A stretch of 64,000 nucleotides of DNA from UBA5951 sp012269555 (GCA_038147755.1 JAYQTS010000006.1:1-64000), one strand, 5' to 3'; counted from the stretch's first letter, positions 27,655 to 37,539 are shown. Numbers and translations are program-made. The notes: generated by a model from the sequence alone, not told the origin.

Positions 27655-28290
27655 TTATTCTGTTTCGGTTTCTTCGCTAGATTCTGTACTTTCGACTTCC
27701 TCATCTTCTTCGTTTTTAACTCCACCACCTGGTGACTGAAGAGTTGCAATGGTAAAGTCACGGTCAGTTATTGTCGGTGTTACACCTTCAGGTAATTCAA
27801 CCGCACTAATGTGAATGGAATCCCCAATTTTTGCTTCTGACAAATCAACAATTATTTTCTCTGGAATGGAAGTTGGCAAGCAATTTAACTCAACTTCGTA
27901 GCGAACAATATTCAAGACCCCGCCTATTTTCAATGCAGGGCAAATTGCTTCGTTAATAAACTCAACTCCTACAGAAACTGAAACAGTGCTTGATTGACTA
28001 ACTCTGAGAAAATCAAAGTGCATAGGATCATCGGTTACAGGGTGAAAATGTATATCGCGCATTAATACAGTATGTTTTCCGTTATCTACATTAATATCAA
28101 GCAAACGGCTAAAAATACCAGGTTCATTAATTATTTTACGCATCATCCGCGCTTCGATCTCAATAGAAATTGGTTGTTTTTTGTCGCCATAAATAACAGC
28201 GGGAATTTTGCCTGCACGGCGTGCCGCACGGGCGGACCCCTTACCAACCCGATTACGCAAATCTGCGCTAATCAATGTATTTTCTGACAT
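27655..28290 (-). CDS. rplY: 50S ribosomal protein L25/general stress protein Ctc
   Basis: A two-domain CTC-type L25 of about 211 residues that binds 5S rRNA. The N-terminal domain has LRNRVGKGSARAARRAGKIP and AVIYGDKKQPISIEI, with MRDIHFHPVTDDPMHFDFLR before the TL5 domain; the tail is acidic and Glu/Ser-rich. I placed the start at the Met of MSENTLISADLRN; the open frame extends 15 codons upstream without family support. It precedes pth as in many alphaproteobacteria. Confidence 0.95.
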   Translation of the reverse strand: MSENTLISADLRNRVGKGSARAARRAGKIPAVIYGDKKQPISIEIEARMMRKIINEPGIFSRLLDINVDNGKHTVLMRDIHFHPVTDDPMHFDFLRVSQSSTVSVSVGVEFINEAICPALKIGGVLNIVRYEVELNCLPTSIPEKIIVDLSEAKIGDSIHISAVELPEGVTPTITDRDFTIATLQSPGGGVKNEEDEEVESTESSEETETE

Positions 28291-28411
28291 ATTTGTCTCC
28301 TTATCATAGTCAGTTTCATGCCTCCAGGGGTGCATGATAATGAGTTGATAGGCATTTTACGCCTAAAAAACAAGAGTAATATATAGATCAACCAAATTAA
28401 ATTTTTAAATT

Positions 28412-29344
28412 TTATTGAAAGAGAGAAGATACAGATCGTTCTTCATGTATTCTTCTTATTGCCTCTCCAAGGAGGGGTGCTATGGTTATTTGACGGATAT
28501 TTGTTGCAACACGCATAGCCTCCGTTGATTGAATTGAATCAGTAGTTACAAGCGAATTTAAAGGTGAGGATGCAACTCTGCTGACAGCTCCCCCTGATAG
28601 AACCCCATGAGTTACATAGGCATCGACAGTGATTGCACCGGCGTCTATTAAAGCTTGCGCTGCGTTACATAAGGTACCACCAGAGTCAACAATATCATCA
28701 ACCATAATACAATGCCGACCAGACACATCACCTATAATATTCATAACTTCAGATATTCCTGCGCGGGGTCTTCTTTTATCGATTATCGCAAGATCAGCCT
28801 CAATTCTGCTTGCAATAGCACGGGCACGAATTACTCCTCCGACATCAGGTGAAACAACAACCAGTTCATTAGAATTATAACGAGAGATGATATCTGTTTT
28901 AAATACAGGTGCCGAGTATAAATTATCTGCCGGAATATCAAAAAAACCTTGAATTTGAGCTGCGTGTAAGTCAATTGTCAAAATTCTATCTGCACCGGCT
29001 GATGTTATTAAATTAGCCAAAAGCTTGGCAGAAATGGGGGTGCGTGGCCCAGATTTTCTGTCCTGTCTTGCATATCCGTAATATGGTAAAACGGCTGTCA
29101 CACGTCTCGCGGAACCACGACGAAGTGCATCTAAGCAGACTAACAGTTCCATGATATTATCATTAGCAGGGTAAGAGGTTGATTGAATAACAAAAACATC
29201 TTCTCCTCTTACATTTTCATGTATCTCAACAAATACTTCCATATCCGCAAACCTTCGTACATCTGCTTGAGTGAGTGATACATTAAGATATGTTGCTATT
29301 GCTTCTGCAAGGGGCCGATTTGAGTTACATGACAAGACCTTCAT
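28412..29344 (-). CDS. prs: Ribose-phosphate pyrophosphokinase
   Basis: It makes PRPP from ribose 5-phosphate and ATP for nucleotide, His and Trp synthesis. The 310-residue protein has ADMEVFVEIHENVRGEDVFV, YYGYARQDRKSGPRTPISAK, the divalent-metal HAAQIQGFFDIPADNL, VVSPDVGGVIRARAIA and the PRPP loop IMVDDIVDSGGTLCNAA. It is complete and the start is an ATG with the typical MKVLSCNSN opening. The 157 bp upstream to pgeF holds its promoter; nothing else is seen there. Confidence 0.97.
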   Translation of the reverse strand: MKVLSCNSNRPLAEAIATYLNVSLTQADVRRFADMEVFVEIHENVRGEDVFVIQSTSYPANDNIMELLVCLDALRRGSARRVTAVLPYYGYARQDRKSGPRTPISAKLLANLITSAGADRILTIDLHAAQIQGFFDIPADNLYSAPVFKTDIISRYNSNELVVVSPDVGGVIRARAIASRIEADLAIIDKRRPRAGISEVMNIIGDVSGRHCIMVDDIVDSGGTLCNAAQALIDAGAITVDAYVTHGVLSGGAVSRVASSPLNSLVTTDSIQSTEAMRVATNIRQITIAPLLGEAIRRIHEERSVSSLFQ

Positions 29345-29501
29345 GAGACCATACCTACGAAAATTTGCGAATACATTTGTTTAACAACCGTGCAGCATAA
29401 TGACAAGTGGAGAATATCTATATATTACCCTAAAAAACAGGATGCCAATAATCCAATAAAACAAAATAGCAAAAATAACCATAAATGTGGCATAAAGGTT
29501 T

Positions 29502-30338
29502 CTACCTGATCCCAATTACAGAAATTTGTCTACCAAAAAGTGACTCACCTTTATGGGAAGATGAACGATAACTATAAAATAATTCGTGATTCTGATAAGT
29601 ATCAATATTAATACTTCCATAATGATTAATGTCTGCTCGCTAAAGCAAGGTCACACAGAAGCCTTGTAAATCAAAAAAGAACTTTCCATAAGACGTATCA
29701 TTTTCTTTTTTTGTATCTGGAGAAAATAAGTTTAGCGCAAATGGTTTTAGGTCTAAAATTTTTTCTCTGAAATCAGCGCTAACTTCATAGCTTTTTTGTT
29801 CAATTGAAGGACCAATTACACAAAATATATCTTTTGTTTTTGCGCCGATTTTACACATTTCAAGAACTGTATTTTCGATAATCCCTGAAATAGCGCCTTT
29901 CCAGCCTGCATGGCATGCACCTATAACTCCTGCATTATAATCTGCCATTAAAATTGGAGCACAATCTGCTGTTAGTATCCCGAGAAGAATATTTTTCTTC
30001 TTGGTAACAATGCCATCAGCTTTATATCCAGAAGCAGGATGTTTAGCATTTTCAATATTTCCCGTATCAATAATAATTACTTCATTTCCATGCACCTGAT
30101 TTAGAGTAATTAATTGATACCTCTGATTAGCCAAACTTTTTTTAATTAATTGTCTGTTTCGATTTACATTATCGAACAAATCGCCAGAATTTAAAGAGCT
30201 ATTTAATCCTGAGAACTCTCCAGTCGAACAACCACCTTTACGGGTAAAAAATCCATGAATCAACATATCTGAGGATAAAAGTTCATGCTTGTAATAGGCA
30301 GCGCCAGTAAAAGATTCATGGAGCTGATAAGGAAACAT
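29502..30338 (-). CDS. pgeF: Purine nucleoside phosphorylase/polyphenol oxidase YfiH (PgeF/LACC1 family), interrupted by an in-frame TAG
   Basis: The family (YfiH, PgeF, LACC1) has been assigned peptidoglycan-editing and purine nucleoside phosphorylase roles. Visible: HGFFTRKGGCSTGEFSGLN, LNQVHGNEV with the His, ILTADCAPILMAD, and ACHAGWKGAISGIIENT, which supply the Zn-binding Cys/His residues. A TAG at 29640-29642 ends the first frame after FDLQGFCVTLL. The same frame continues without shift as NHELFYSYRSSSHKGESLFG and GRQISVIG to a TAG at 29502, the normal family C-terminus. So this is a nonsense substitution or base-call error, unlike the indels elsewhere. Full length is about 278 residues. 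It lies downstream of midA and lgt, the usual order. Confidence 0.9.
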
Positions 30339-30386
30339 TTTTTCACCTTTTTATTATTAATTTAAGATAAACATACTTGATAGATT

Positions 30387-31472
30387 TTAAACTTTAAAGC
30401 CAGGTGGAAAACCTTTGCCAATAGGGGTGATTAACCCAACTTGGAAAATGTTTCCCATATGAGCAGGAGAAATCAACCTATCTACAGCAGCAAAAATAGC
30501 TCTATTATGTCTAGGATTATCTATTTGTGATAAATTTTGTGCTCTTTGCTTAATACCAATCTGTGTTAAAAAATGCGATTGTGATACGGGCCCAATAAAC
30601 CTAGCACCCACTTTCTCTACTGTCCTTTCAATTGATTTAAAATCCACCCAGTGTGATATATCTGCATCCCCCGCTGATGACCATGGTTCTGCAGGTTTAT
30701 GATTTAAAACTGCCTGAATAGTATCCCCAATCTGGTTAGTTTTTCCATAATCGATAATTAATAAAACGCCACCAAACTGCTTAATATGAAGAGCAACTTC
30801 AGTTATAATCTGTTCTGATTTTGGACAATATTCAATTATAGTTCCCTTGTCTGGATTTTTAATGTGGTTTGCATCAAAGTGTTTTAATTGTGTTTCATTT
30901 AAAATTGGTCCAGCTACATATTCAAATTTAGAGCTAAAATTTAATAGTCTTTGTCGCCAATTTATACCATCAAAGATTGCTTGGTCTACTCCAAGGGCAT
31001 CAAAAAATTCATTTGCAACCGCAAACACTGGATTTTTTGGTATTTTCTTAAAATCTTCATGCCAATAAACCGATTGTTTGTTAAGTTTAGTTTTCTGTAT
31101 TTTTCGAAAAGATTTGCTTGTTTCGATCAAGTGGAGAGGTGAACATGAAAAATTTGGATAAATTTGTCTTAATGCCCTGTTAATATCTGCACTCAGTGTG
31201 CCAAGACCTGGACCAAATTCGCATAATAGGCTATTAGATGGTTTTCCTGATTGTTCCCAAATGTAGCCAAGAAATGCTCCAATTAATTCGCCAAAGATTT
31301 GACTTATCTCAGGACTAGTTATGAAATCTCCTTTACTACCTATTATTTTTTTTGAGTGGTAATAACCAAAATCTTTATGTGTTAGTGCAGCCCTCATTGC
31401 ATTAGAAACAGAAATAGGGCCTGAACTTAAAATTTCTTTCTTCACCCAATCGAGAAATTTTGCGTTATTCAC
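30387..31472 (-). CDS. SAM-dependent methyltransferase, MidA/NDUFAF7 family
   Basis: A 361-residue class I methyltransferase of the COG1565 family. The mitochondrial homologue methylates an arginine of a complex I subunit, so a role in respiratory complex assembly is possible here. Visible: MRAALTHKDFGYYHSKKIIG, the SAM-binding SLLCEFGPGLGTLSADINRA, FAVANEFFDALGVDQAIFDG and GVLLIIDYGKTNQIGDTIQA. The start is a GTG at 31472, six bases after lgt. Gene order lgt-midA-pgeF is common in alphaproteobacteria. Confidence 0.9.
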   Translation of the reverse strand: MNNAKFLDWVKKEILSSGPISVSNAMRAALTHKDFGYYHSKKIIGSKGDFITSPEISQIFGELIGAFLGYIWEQSGKPSNSLLCEFGPGLGTLSADINRALRQIYPNFSCSPLHLIETSKSFRKIQKTKLNKQSVYWHEDFKKIPKNPVFAVANEFFDALGVDQAIFDGINWRQRLLNFSSKFEYVAGPILNETQLKHFDANHIKNPDKGTIIEYCPKSEQIITEVALHIKQFGGVLLIIDYGKTNQIGDTIQAVLNHKPAEPWSSAGDADISHWVDFKSIERTVEKVGARFIGPVSQSHFLTQIGIKQRAQNLSQIDNPRHNRAIFAAVDRLISPAHMGNIFQVGLITPIGKGFPPGFKV

Positions 31473-31478
31473 CGGGGT

Positions 31479-32297
31479 TCACCTAGAGTCGAAATTACGT
31501 TTTAAACTAAAATAGATCAAAATACCTCCGATTAGTATCATTGGGGCCGTTAATAATTGGCCAGTGGTAATTTGAATTGTACCTATACTTCCTAAAAATC
31601 CGATATGTTTATCTGGTTCTCTCACAAATTCTACTATTATCCTGGATAAGCCGTATAAAAGAAAAAACATCCCTGTTATTAAGCCGCTTGGTAATTTCGG
31701 GTTTAATATCCTCACACCATTAAGAATTATAAATATTAATAAACCTTCCAAAACAGCCTCGTAAAGTTGGCTTGGATGCCGGGGTAGCGGACCACCCGTT
31801 GGAAAAACAATACCAATCGGATGAGTTGTTATTCGTCCGTATAATTCGCCGTTGATGAAATTTGCAATCCTTCCCAAAAATAATCCAATTGGCGCTAAGC
31901 ATGCTAGTAAGTCTGATAACTGAAAAATAGGTATTTTTGTTTTTCTCACCGTTAAAATAGTTGCAATTATCACTCCGAGTAAGCCACCATGAAAAGACAT
32001 TCCACCATTCCATACTTTAAAAATTTCAATGGGGTTCGATATATAAAAATCAAAATTGTAAAATAAAACAAAACCAAGTCGTCCTCCAATTATTATGCCG
32101 ATTACACAAAAGTTTGTAAGTCTGGTAATATCTTCTGGCTCAAATGCAGAACTATCTTTTTTTGCCTCTCGGTTCATTAAGAGCATCGTAGTAAATATTC
32201 CAGCTAAATAAGCAAGGGCATACCATCTAATTGCTATCGGGCCTATTTCTATGGCTATTTCATTTATAATAGGAAATGTAAACCATTGCTCAGTCAT
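31479..32297 (-). CDS. lgt: Prolipoprotein diacylglyceryl transferase
   Basis: A polytopic inner-membrane enzyme that attaches diacylglycerol to the lipobox Cys of prolipoproteins. The 272-residue protein has IRWYALAYLAGI near the N-terminus, GGRLGFVLFYN, MSFHGGLLGVI with the essential His, the signature GRIANFINGELYGR, and HPSQLYEAVLEG. It is first of the lgt-midA-pgeF operon and divergent from ubiK. Confidence 0.96.
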   Translation of the reverse strand: MTEQWFTFPIINEIAIEIGPIAIRWYALAYLAGIFTTMLLMNREAKKDSSAFEPEDITRLTNFCVIGIIIGGRLGFVLFYNFDFYISNPIEIFKVWNGGMSFHGGLLGVIIATILTVRKTKIPIFQLSDLLACLAPIGLFLGRIANFINGELYGRITTHPIGIVFPTGGPLPRHPSQLYEAVLEGLLIFIILNGVRILNPKLPSGLITGMFFLLYGLSRIIVEFVREPDKHIGFLGSIGTIQITTGQLLTAPMILIGGILIYFSLKRNFDSR

Positions 32298-32463
32298 TCT
32301 TTTAATCCATATAAGTTGAATTTAACTTAATCATTTTTATCTAAGTTTTTTTAAAAACGGTCTGTTTGTCTTCTATCGTCCTATTGCCTTAAGGTCAAAG
32401 ACGTATTAATTTTATATTTGATTTCGTATGCAAACAAAAGGTAGCTATTTTAGTGAGGAAAAA

Positions 32464-32751
32464 ATGAAAAACCGTTCAACAATTTTTTCAGACTTAAGTA
32501 AAATGGCTCAAGGTGCAGCATCTCTTGCTGATGAAATGAGATTAGAAGTAAAGAACATTATAAATGCGCGTGACCAGCGTAAGCAAAATGAGTCTAATTT
32601 AGTTACCTATGAAGACTTTGAAGCACTTACAACAAGGTTGGAGAGTCTGATTTCACGAATCGAATTGCTTGAAATCACGATAGAGAAATCCAAAACAGTA
32701 AAAAAACAAAAATCAACAGTATCAAAAAAAATATCTAAAAGAAAAAATTGA
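32464..32751 (+). CDS. ubiK: Accessory factor UbiK family protein (BMFP domain)
   Basis: A small protein of 95 residues with a helical N-terminal region (FSDLSKMAQGAASLADEMRL) and a C-terminal coiled coil (VTYEDFEALTTRLESLISRI) followed by a Lys-rich tail, the pattern of UbiK/YqiC proteins that help ubiquinone synthesis and bind membranes. I chose the ATG at 32464, preceded by GAGG; a Met 12 codons upstream is less likely. Such genes commonly sit next to lgt in alphaproteobacteria, as here. Confidence 0.82.
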   Translation: MKNRSTIFSDLSKMAQGAASLADEMRLEVKNIINARDQRKQNESNLVTYEDFEALTTRLESLISRIELLEITIEKSKTVKKQKSTVSKKISKRKN

Positions 32752-32869
32752 TATTAATTATCTTTTGCGACTTATTGAAAAATAAGTGAAATTCCTCTAA
32801 ACATACTACAATATGTATGAAGTCAAAAAGGTACATACTAAATATTGTGTTGCTTGTCCTTAACGTCTT

Positions 32870-33445
32870 TTGTTAAATTTAGAAAATTTTTCGGGATCAA
32901 TTTTTTTGAAAAGAAGATCGCTGAATGAATGTTTTTATGTCGGGAAGAGTGAATTGGATATTTCAGATTTTATAGACGCCAAGCCAATAGACTTAGTAAT
33001 GCGGTTTGTAAAACAGCAAGAATGGTTTTTGCATCGCAATAACATAAATGAACTAATTGCAGATGTTCCAGGTAGGTGGGGACAACATCAGTTGCATATT
33101 GAGTGGTTCGAGAGTGAAGAAACTCTCGATGTGAGTTGTAATCTTGATATCACTTTTGATAAAATACAGTTATCCGAAGTAACAATGTTAACTTCATTAT
33201 TGAATCAAGATCTTTGGCTTGGTCATTTTGTTGCGTGTGAGCGCACGAATACCATAAAAGTTAGACATAAACTTATGTTGCGAGGAGCAGGTGGTGCGTC
33301 ACCTGAGCAAATAGAGGATGTAATCGAAATTGTTCTAGGAGAGGCAGAGCAGGCCTTCCCGACTATATATCAAGTTTTAAATGGTCCATATGCTGCGCGG
33401 GATGTTGTAACCTTCGGCATGATACAAAGTCATGGGCATGCTTGA
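32870..33445 (+). CDS. YbjN domain-containing protein
   Basis: A protein of up to 191 residues matching the alphaproteobacterial YbjN group, a fold related to type III secretion chaperones; the cellular role is poorly known. Visible: PIDLVMRFVKQQEWFLHR, ADVPGRWGQHQLHIEWF, LDVSCNLDITFDKIQ, LWLGHF, RHKLMLRGAGGASPEQIEDV and the FPTIYQVLNG end. The open frame begins at a TTG and no ATG lies near, so the exact start is unsure. proC follows 15 bases later, as in related genomes. Confidence 0.85.
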   Translation: MLNLENFSGSIFLKRRSLNECFYVGKSELDISDFIDAKPIDLVMRFVKQQEWFLHRNNINELIADVPGRWGQHQLHIEWFESEETLDVSCNLDITFDKIQLSEVTMLTSLLNQDLWLGHFVACERTNTIKVRHKLMLRGAGGASPEQIEDVIEIVLGEAEQAFPTIYQVLNGPYAARDVVTFGMIQSHGHA

Positions 33446-33460
33446 TGTATTTAAGAAAAT

Positions 33461-34345
33461 ATGACAACTAACGAACTAATGCAAAAAACTCAAAATCAGC
33501 CAAAATGGGACTGTAGTCAGCACATTGTTTTAATAGGTTGTGGTAAAATGGGGTCTGCATTATTAGAGGGTTGGCTCCATCAAAAAGAAAATTTTAAGCG
33601 TATAAGTATTATCGAACCAGCTGGTATAAGTGCCGAGCTCGAAGCGTTGGACTTAATTACCTGTTATGTTTCACTCGAACAGTTAATAGCACAAGACACT
33701 ACACCCATCGATTTTGCAGTTTTGGCTGTCAAACCACAGATGATGTTCGATGCAATAGCACCTTTTTCAAAAATTACTGATGAAAATATTGTTTTTTTGT
33801 CAATTGCCGCTGGACTGTCCTCTCATTGGTTGCGGAAGCACTTAAATGGAACTAAACAGATTGTGCGTGCTATGCCAAATACTCCTGCTTCTGTTGGTGC
33901 CGGAATAACTGCAATTTATGCAGATGTAGATATACCAAAACAAAAAACAGAATATTGTGTTGATTTACTAAAGTCTGTGGGAGAGGTCATTATGCTCCCA
34001 AATGAGCAGATGATGGATGCGGTAACGGCCCTTTCGGGCTCAGGGCCTGCATATGTTTTTCTTTTGGCGGAAGCAATGCAACTTGCAGGAAAAAAGTTGG
34101 GCATTCCTGATGAACTTTCAAGAAAATTAGCAAGGGAAACAGTTTTTGGAGCAGGTATGCTTCTGACACAAGATCCATCAGATTCATCAACCTTACGTGA
34201 GAATGTAACAAGCAAAGGTGGCACCACTGCAGCTGCTTTATCAGTGTTGATGGAAGAAGATCGCTTTCTTAATCTCATTTTAACGGCCATGCAGAAAGCA
34301 GAAAAAAGAAGCCGCGAGCTTGGTGAGTTAGCCTTGCCAAACTAA
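33461..34345 (+). CDS. proC: Pyrroline-5-carboxylate reductase
   Basis: The last step of proline synthesis, NAD(P)H-dependent. Motifs: IVLIGCGKMGSALLEGWL (Rossmann fold), FAVLAVKPQMM, IVRAMPNTPASVGAG, ALSGSGPAYVFLLAEAM and the signature LRENVTSKGGTTAAAL. The protein is complete at 294 residues; the N-terminus is slightly extended relative to short homologues. Confidence 0.96.
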   Translation: MTTNELMQKTQNQPKWDCSQHIVLIGCGKMGSALLEGWLHQKENFKRISIIEPAGISAELEALDLITCYVSLEQLIAQDTTPIDFAVLAVKPQMMFDAIAPFSKITDENIVFLSIAAGLSSHWLRKHLNGTKQIVRAMPNTPASVGAGITAIYADVDIPKQKTEYCVDLLKSVGEVIMLPNEQMMDAVTALSGSGPAYVFLLAEAMQLAGKKLGIPDELSRKLARETVFGAGMLLTQDPSDSSTLRENVTSKGGTTAAALSVLMEEDRFLNLILTAMQKAEKRSRELGELALPN

Positions 34346-34401
34346 AATAAAGCGTTATTTTCGTAATACAAAAGGTTATTTTTATTGATAGCGAGAGTGT
34401 T

Positions 34402-35034
34402 TTGGAAAATAATTACCAAGGAATAGTTGATTTAAAAGAATGTCTTTCAGAAGCTCTCATAACAAGACTTCATGAAACAAACGACTTATCAGTCATCTCA
34501 CTAGACCAATTATCAGCAGATATAAATAAGGATGCTTATTTGGTTAGGTCTGTTTTTCGTGATGTTAACGAATTGTTTTTGTATTGGTTTAATGCACGGA
34601 TAAGCGAAATATTTGTTAGTCTTACAGCAGATTTCTCGAAAGATTTTGAAGCGACTACTCGAGAAAAAGTACTTGAGACATTAATGTCGATTTTGGAAGC
34701 TTTTGCTGATAAGCGCTATATTTTTCAGCGCATACATAAATGGGCTTTGAGGGATTTTCAATTTGGCATCTCAATAACAATTTCTGCCTATCATCTTTGC
34801 GACATGATTTTAACTATTTCAGGAGATAAAAAAAAAGAGCTCCCAATTGCTGCGGCGCGTCGTTCTATGCGTATTAAAGGATTAATTGGCCTATTACTTA
34901 AAACAAGTTTGGTTTGGTTTAAAGATGACAGCGATGGTCTTGCCACAACATTTAGAGAGGTTGACAATAATTTGAGTCAGGCAATTGAAATAGCAGAAAG
35001 TTTCAGATTATTCGAAGGCTCTCGTTATGAATAA
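34402..35034 (+). CDS. Putative TetR-like helical regulator
   Basis: A mostly helical protein of 210 residues. The N-terminal part (ISLDQLSADINKDAYLVRSV followed by FRDVNELFLYWFN) resembles the TetR helix-turn-helix that reads a domain of about 50 residues, and the rest looks like a ligand or dimer domain. The start is a TTG at 34402. A COQ9-like fold, which shares the TetR topology, is an alternative, given ubiK nearby. No ligand or target can be named. Confidence 0.6.
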   Translation: MENNYQGIVDLKECLSEALITRLHETNDLSVISLDQLSADINKDAYLVRSVFRDVNELFLYWFNARISEIFVSLTADFSKDFEATTREKVLETLMSILEAFADKRYIFQRIHKWALRDFQFGISITISAYHLCDMILTISGDKKKELPIAAARRSMRIKGLIGLLLKTSLVWFKDDSDGLATTFREVDNNLSQAIEIAESFRLFEGSRYE

Positions 35035-35102
35035 AACGCTGACAAGAATAATTAGATGCGTAAGTCTCAAGCCCCATAGTCTAAAGTATAAAGTTGTAAA
35101 AG

Positions 35103-35432
35103 ATGGCAGATTTTAAACAGTTTTTAGATATAGATATTCGGGCTGGCACCATAATAAAAGTTCAAGAATTCCCCGAAGCGCGTAAACCAGCATTCAAGCT
35201 TGAAATAAATTTTGGTCATTTGGGGAATAAGAAATCATCTGCTCAGATAACTGATCTATATGATAAAAAGAGTTTGATTGGAAAACAGATTTTAGCAGTA
35301 ATAAATTTTCCTCCTCGCCAGATTGGTCCATTTATATCAGAAGTATTAACTTTAGGTGTTCCAAACAAAGACGGTCATGTTGTTTTAGTAACGCCAGAGG
35401 TTATCGTCGAAAACGGTGTGCGGCTTTATTAA
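35103..35432 (+). CDS. csaA: tRNA-binding domain protein, CsaA-like
   Basis: A stand-alone EMAP/CsaA OB-fold protein of 109 residues, related to the tRNA-binding domains of MetRS and PheRS and reported as a chaperone in some bacteria. Characteristic text: FLDIDIRAGTIIKVQEFPEA, KPAFKLEINFG, SSAQITDLYD, ILAVINFPPRQIGPFISEVL and LGVPNKDGHVVLVTPE. It is convergent with the sensor kinase 18 bp away. Confidence 0.92.
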   Translation: MADFKQFLDIDIRAGTIIKVQEFPEARKPAFKLEINFGHLGNKKSSAQITDLYDKKSLIGKQILAVINFPPRQIGPFISEVLTLGVPNKDGHVVLVTPEVIVENGVRLY

Positions 35433-35450
35433 AGCAAAGTAATAGTTCAT

Positions 35451-36779
35451 CTATATCGGTAAAATAATACGAACACGAAGACCTCCTTTGGGCGATTCCA
35501 GCAAATCTAATTGTCCCCCATGACTCAAAATTATATCACTCGCGATCGAAAGGCCAAGACCTGTACCACCTGTTTTCTGGTTTCTAGATGCTTCTAATCT
35601 TTTGAATGGAAGGATAGCATCAGTCCTTTTCTCATGTGGTATACCCGGGCCGTCATCATCTATCTGAATTAAAACCGTATCTTCTATTCGCCTAACTCTT
35701 ATTTCAGCATTAAAAGCATATCGAAGCGCATTCTCAAGGATATTCATTAAGGCACGACGAAGAGAGGGTGCACGAATAGGGAAGGTGGGAATTTCATCTT
35801 CATTAAAAATTAGCGTTAGACGTTCGGGATATGTTTTTTGCAATTGCTCAGTAATATCTCGCAAAAGCTGCCTTATATCACCTAAATGAGGTGGGTCTGA
35901 TGCTTCTCCTCTTGAAAACGCAAGATATGCCTCAATCATCGCTTCCATCTCTGCTATGTCTTTTGTTAATTCTTCAATTTCAGGTGTTTTCTTTAGCAAT
36001 TCTAATTGCAGTCGCATCCTTGTTAACGGTGTTCTCAAATCATGACTGACACCAGCTAACATAGTTGTTCGCTCATTGAGGTGACGTTTTATACGATGTC
36101 TCATTGCTTGAAATGCGCGGCCTGCAGCTCTTATTTCTCTTGCGCCCTCTAAATGAAAAGAATTTGTTATATCCCTTCCAAGTCCCAGTTGTCTTGCAGC
36201 TACAGCAAGCCGAAGAATTGGTTTTACCTGACCTTGTATAAAAAAAAGGGCGATTAAGAATAAAATTAGTGAACTGCCAATAGTCCATCCAATAAAAAGC
36301 AAGCTTGTAGAACTAAAAAGACGCTTTTTCCCAACTTTAATGGTAAGAATTCCGTTAGGAAATTGTATATCTATAAAAATCTTATCATTATTCTGATTAA
36401 GAGCTGCTGTCCAGAGGTAATTTGTATTTGAATTCATCGCTTGCTTAAATGCGAAGGCTGTGTAGTTGGTATTTGTCTCAATGTCTTTACTGACCAACTT
36501 TGCATTCTCAACAAAATCAACATTGAATTGGAAATATTTGTGTGCATAAATCTGAAGGTCATAAATTTCTTTTGTTGATGGTTCGGAAGATAATCTTTCA
36601 ATCAATAATTTTATTTCACTTGCCAGCGCATCCGCCATTTGCCTTGTAACAGAATCCCAATGACGTTCGAAAAAAATTAGTACAGTAATTAGTTGCACTA
36701 AAAACATTGGAACCAAAATAATTGCTACTAAGCGATTAAATAACGTTTTCGGCAAATATTGTCTTAACTGCATCCACAC
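35451..36779 (-). CDS. Sensor histidine kinase, EnvZ-like
   Basis: A 442-residue inner-membrane kinase. TM1 lies at about residues 15-33 (RLVAIILVPMFLVQLITVL), with a periplasmic sensor loop to about 160, then TM2 (LLFIGWTIGSSLILFLIALF), HAMP, the HisKA box AGVSHDLRTPLTRMRLQLEL with the phospho-acceptor His, and HATPase N and G boxes (NILENALRYAF, IDDDGPGIP, GTGLGLSIASDI). It is last of a MarR-OmpR-kinase operon, 57 bp after the response regulator. The signal is unknown. Confidence 0.93.
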   Translation of the reverse strand: MWMQLRQYLPKTLFNRLVAIILVPMFLVQLITVLIFFERHWDSVTRQMADALASEIKLLIERLSSEPSTKEIYDLQIYAHKYFQFNVDFVENAKLVSKDIETNTNYTAFAFKQAMNSNTNYLWTAALNQNNDKIFIDIQFPNGILTIKVGKKRLFSSTSLLFIGWTIGSSLILFLIALFFIQGQVKPILRLAVAARQLGLGRDITNSFHLEGAREIRAAGRAFQAMRHRIKRHLNERTTMLAGVSHDLRTPLTRMRLQLELLKKTPEIEELTKDIAEMEAMIEAYLAFSRGEASDPPHLGDIRQLLRDITEQLQKTYPERLTLIFNEDEIPTFPIRAPSLRRALMNILENALRYAFNAEIRVRRIEDTVLIQIDDDGPGIPHEKRTDAILPFKRLEASRNQKTGGTGLGLSIASDIILSHGGQLDLLESPKGGLRVRIILPI

Positions 36780-36835
36780 ATTCCAATTAAATAGTTTTTT
36801 CTGTGTTGAATTAATTGTTACCTAGTTACTAGTCT

Positions 36836-37539
36836 TTAACCAATTAATTTATCGATTTGTAGTTTCCAACCAAGATGTCTAACTGTCATCAGAAAGTGAG
36901 GTTTTTTCGGGTCACTTTCAAATTTTAACCGTAATCTCGCTATCGCAACATCGATTGATCTACCCTGCATACGTCCTTCTAATAAATCTATCAAATTTTC
37001 CCTTGAAAGGGTTTTGTTTGGATTTTTGCAAAACAGTTTAGCAAATCTTGTTCAGAAGTTGTCAAATACACTTGTATTTTATTGTTGGATAATTTTTTTT
37101 TCTTAAGGTTAAAAACAAAATTTCCAAATATTATTTCACTATGGCCTGAAGGTGAGGTTAGAGACCGTTCAAGAATTCTCTTTATACGAAGAACGAGCTC
37201 CCTTGGCTCAAATGGCTTAGAAAGGTAGTCATCTGCTCCTGCAGAAAGGCCTTCTATTCTGTCTTCAGTTTCACCAAGGGCAGTAAGAAAAATTGCTGGC
37301 ACAGATGTTTTCTTTCTCAATTCACCGAGCCATTCAATTCCAGTCTTATTAGGCATCATAATATCAATAACTAGTAAATCGAAGTGGATGCTATTCATGT
37401 AAGAGTCGGCTTGGTTAGTATTACTTGCGCCAGTTACCCAGAATCCACTTTCTTCTAAAAATCTTTTAAGCAATTCCAATAGTCGTTGATCATCGTCGAC
37501 TACTAAAACATGGGCTGCAGGTTCTGATAGTTTACCCAT
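36836..37539 (-). CDS. OmpR-family response regulator (PetR-like), C-terminus frameshifted
   Basis: The receiver domain has VLVVDDDQRLLELLKRFLEE, the phospho-acceptor in LLVIDIMMPNKTG, and FLTALGETEDRIEGLSAGAD with YLSKPFEPREL. The winged-helix part is split. The main frame stops at 36991, but the adjacent frame gives NPNKTLSRENLIDLLEGRMQ, then SIDVAIARLRLKFESDPKKP and VRHLGWKLQIDKLIG to 36836, a full OmpR DNA-binding domain. The break is a T5 run (plus strand) at 37023-37027. Total about 234 residues. A MarR gene overlaps its start, as in the petP-petR pair that controls bc1 genes in Rhodobacter; the relation to petABC here is inference. Confidence 0.92.

Noticed and set aside
32769..32786. 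ACTTATT-GAAA-AATAAGT hairpin after ubiK as a terminator
   Set aside because: AT-only stem without a following T-run.
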